DNA of 8,932 nucleotides from an uncultured Flavobacteriales bacterium (GTDB taxonomy: Bacteria; Bacteroidota; Bacteroidia; Flavobacteriales; Crocinitomicaceae): positions 1-8,932 of the forward strand of contig CAMLET010000107.1 in NCBI GenBank assembly GCA_946479125.1, read 5' to 3'. Shown here piece after piece: positions 7,243 through 8,932 of the stretch. Each line of letters begins with the position of its first letter. Position 1 is the stretch's first letter. The translations under genes and the position numbers were made by a program. The notes beneath the pieces were generated by a model that had not been told where the DNA came from, searched no databases, and saw nothing but the letters and a program-made list of their open reading frames with translations.

Positions 7243-7267
7243 TCGACGAAAACGAATTTTTTGAACC

Positions 7268-8218
7268 ATGAAGGTTATCGAACATTTAAACCAAGCGAAA
7301 GACACGCTATTTTCTTTTGAAATTTTGCCTCCACTGAAAGGAGCAACTATTCAGTCTATTTTTAACGGAATTGATCCGCTAATTGAACTTAAACCTAAGT
7401 TCGTTAATGTGACGTATCACCGTGAAGAATTCATTTACAAAGAGCGCGAAAAAGGGTTGCTGGAAAAAATTGCGATCCGTAAACGACCGGGAACGGTTGG
7501 GATTTGTGCTGCAATTATGAACAGATACAAAATTGACGCTGTTCCGCATTTAATTTGTGGTGGATTCTCCAAGGAGGAAACAGAAAACGCATTGATCGAT
7601 CTGCAGTTCTTAGGAATAGACAATGTACTTGCACTCCGCGGAGATTCAATTAAAACGGAATCAACTTTTAAACCGGATCCAGAAGGACATTCATACGCTG
7701 TAAATTTGATCGAACAAATTGCAGATATGAATCGTGGAAAATACATGGTTGACGACATTAAACTTGCGCCAACAGATTTCTGTATCGGAGCCGCAGGTTA
7801 TCCTGAAAAGCATTTTGAAGCAATGAATCTTGCAACAGATCTACACTACCTGAAACAAAAGGTAGAAGCAGGTGCAAGTTATATCGTGACTCAAATGTTC
7901 TTCGATAATCAAAAATATTTTGATTTTGTTGATGCTTGTAGAAAAATGGACATCAATGTTCCAATTATTCCGGGATTGAAGCCCATTCAAAATTTGAATC
8001 ACATTTCATTTTTGCCAAAAGTTTTTCATATTGACCTTCCTGAGGCTTTATCTAAAGAATTACTGAAATGTAAAAACAACGAAGAGGTAACTCATGTTGG
8101 TATTGAATGGGGAATTCAGCAGTCCAAAGAATTAAAGGCAGCAAACGTTCCTTGTATTCACTATTACACCATGTCGAATTCGAAAGTTGTAAAAGCAATT
8201 GCAAGCGAAGTATTCTAA
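7268..8218 (+). CDS. metF: Methylenetetrahydrofolate reductase
   Basis: This 316-residue flavoenzyme reduces 5,10-methylene-tetrahydrofolate to 5-methyl-tetrahydrofolate, the methyl donor for methionine synthesis, in the cytoplasm. It is a single TIM-barrel domain of normal bacterial MetF length. Visible family residues are Glu18 in FSFEILPP (equivalent to catalytic Glu28 of E. coli), VTYHRE at 48-53, HLICGG at 94-99, Asp126 in ALRGD (equivalent to Asp120, near the flavin), GAAGYPEKH at 174-182 and Gln209 in YIVTQMFFD (equivalent to Gln183, a folate contact). The ATG is the first in frame and is preceded by a good promoter box, with no Shine-Dalgarno site. Methionine synthase genes, often beside metF, are absent from this window. 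A terminator 25 bp after the stop suggests it is transcribed alone. Confidence 0.97.
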   Translation: MKVIEHLNQAKDTLFSFEILPPLKGATIQSIFNGIDPLIELKPKFVNVTYHREEFIYKEREKGLLEKIAIRKRPGTVGICAAIMNRYKIDAVPHLICGGFSKEETENALIDLQFLGIDNVLALRGDSIKTESTFKPDPEGHSYAVNLIEQIADMNRGKYMVDDIKLAPTDFCIGAAGYPEKHFEAMNLATDLHYLKQKVEAGASYIVTQMFFDNQKYFDFVDACRKMDINVPIIPGLKPIQNLNHISFLPKVFHIDLPEALSKELLKCKNNEEVTHVGIEWGIQQSKELKAANVPCIHYYTMSNSKVVKAIASEVF

Positions 8219-8242
8219 TACTTATTTATAAAACATATTCTT

Positions 8243-8276
8243 AATGCGAAGTGATCTCGATTGCTTCGCATTTTTT
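8243..8276 (+). terminator. Intrinsic terminator after metF
   Basis: AATGCGAAG (8243-8251) pairs perfectly with CTTCGCATT (8264-8272) over a 12-base loop, and the right arm runs into a T-tract ending at 8276. It lies 25 bp past the metF stop. A second small hairpin, AAGTAT/ATACTT at 8208-8223, has the metF stop codon across its loop and may protect the transcript end. Confidence 0.8.
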
Positions 8277-8358
8277 GAATTCAGCCGTCAATCGAAGAAA
8301 TTTTCAGTTAAAAAAACAGAATTATCAGATTAATTGCTGTTGATTCAATCATCTTGGG

Positions 8359-8366
8359 TAATTTTC
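8359..8366 (+). promoter_or_regulatory. Probable -7 box for the last gene
   Basis: TAATTTTC differs from TAnnTTTG only at the last base. A TTG lies 22 bases upstream and another 16 bases upstream, either side of the usual -33 spacing. Transcription would start near 8373, about 12 bases before the ATG at 8385. Confidence 0.4.
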
Positions 8367-8384
8367 CGTTTTAAAACAAAGATT

Positions 8385-8932
8385 ATGTATAAACACCTGC
8401 TTATCGCATTTACATTGTTCACTGGATTTTCTTTCGCTCAAACGGACAGTACGGCATCGAAAAGTTTAGTTAAGGATTTGAAGTTATCGAATGCGGTAAT
8501 CATTAGTCACCTGGATAAACAAGAAGATCGATTCTCTTTAGAAGTAGCGATGTCAGAAGTGTTCAGTGCTACAGGTGTAAAAAATGCTGTTTCGTTGAAT
8601 TTATTGAAACAAGGAGGAGATCCTCAGGTTTTGATTACGGACTCTATGACGAACGTTCTGAATCAAAAAGGATTCAATACATTACTATTGGTTTCCGTTC
8701 GTGGTTACGACAAGAAATTCAGACCGAGTTCACAGAATTTTTCACTTGCGGAAGATCTAGCAGCTGAAAATCTGTTCCCATTATACAAAGAAGACATCGT
8801 TTCTGTCACGCTTGAGTTCCACTTTTATAGAAACGGGCAATTGGTTTACACGGATATGTTGAAAATTCCAGGAGCTAGTTCTCGCGAGAAAATTTTACGT
8901 AAGCTGCGTAAAAGACTAGCGAAAAAGGTGGT
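8385..8932 (+). CDS. Small secreted protein of unknown function, cut by window end
   Basis: The frame is open from the ATG at 8385 to the right edge, giving 182 complete codons. Residues 1-18 are a signal peptide (MYKH, a hydrophobic core, cleavage likely after SFA before Gln19). There is no cysteine next to the cleavage site, so it is not a lipoprotein; the visible part has no cysteine at all. The mature part alternates predicted strands and helices (LLLVSVRGYDKKF near 101-113, DIVSVTLEFHFYRNGQLVYTD near 138-158) and ends in a strongly basic, amphipathic stretch (REKILRKLRKRLAKK). I cannot assign a family. It is probably periplasmic or attached to the outer membrane side, since no membrane segment follows the signal. 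It has its own promoter-like box and is separated from metF by a terminator. Confidence 0.8.
   Translation, partial: MYKHLLIAFTLFTGFSFAQTDSTASKSLVKDLKLSNAVIISHLDKQEDRFSLEVAMSEVFSATGVKNAVSLNLLKQGGDPQVLITDSMTNVLNQKGFNTLLLVSVRGYDKKFRPSSQNFSLAEDLAAENLFPLYKEDIVSVTLEFHFYRNGQLVYTDMLKIPGASSREKILRKLRKRLAKKV

Larger units (their letters stand above)
6606..7267. other. 662-bp intergenic region without a convincing gene
   Basis: Between the unknown membrane protein and metF the sequence is AT-rich and has no ORF with recognisable protein features. It contains two similar hairpin-plus-tail elements (6632-6685 and 6798-6853), an 8-bp inverted repeat (7034-7070), a weak hairpin with a T-run (7134-7164) and the metF promoter box (7235-7242). 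The minus-strand frame at 6668-6961 and the plus-strand frame at 6786-6977 cover the hairpins and are low in complexity, so I read them as noise. The region could hold a small RNA or an orphan leader. Confidence 0.7.

Noticed and set aside
7000..7267. SAM or other riboswitch before metF
   Set aside because: I recognise none of the known riboswitch cores, and the likely transcription start leaves a leader of only about 19 bases.

Overview
The window looks like chromosomal DNA from a member of the Bacteroidota, most likely the order Flavobacteriales (something like the Fluviicola/Crocinitomicaceae group; that level is a guess). The reasons are AT-rich coding sequence, near absence of Shine-Dalgarno sites, promoter boxes of the Bacteroidota type (TAnnTTTG), a modular secreted protease with PKD and GEVED-type domains, and a dCMP deaminase/S41 peptidase pair that I recall as common in flavobacteria. 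I see no insertion sequence, integrase, tRNA, rRNA or CRISPR array.

Layout. Positions 2320 down to 1 (minus strand) hold the first 773 residues of a large secreted lysyl-endopeptidase-type serine protease that runs off the left edge. An 80-bp divergent promoter region (2321-2400) separates it from a plus-strand cluster that is probably one operon: an OmpR-family response regulator (2401-3090), a dCMP deaminase (3116-3556), a membrane-anchored S41 C-terminal processing peptidase (3558-5138) and a 486-residue single-pass membrane protein of unknown function (5145-6605). Gaps of 25, 1 and 6 bp support co-transcription.

A 662-bp stretch without a convincing gene follows (6606-7267). It holds the most unusual signal in the window: two hairpins with different stem sequences but the same architecture (outer stem, an A-C mismatch, a short inner stem and a four-base loop), each followed after 3-5 bases by nearly the same tail, ACCTAAACTA(act)CTACTACT. 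Further right are two weaker inverted repeats and then a good promoter box for metF.

metF (7268-8218, methylenetetrahydrofolate reductase) appears to be a single-gene unit with its own promoter and a clear intrinsic terminator (8243-8276). The last gene (8385 to the right edge) encodes a small secreted protein of unknown function and is cut by the window end.

How the genes fit together. The deaminase supplies dUMP for thymidylate synthesis, and MetF competes with thymidylate synthase for methylene-tetrahydrofolate, but the two genes are in separate units. The response regulator has no histidine kinase beside it in this window. The S41 peptidase and the unknown membrane protein could work together at the inner membrane; that is inference from gene order only.
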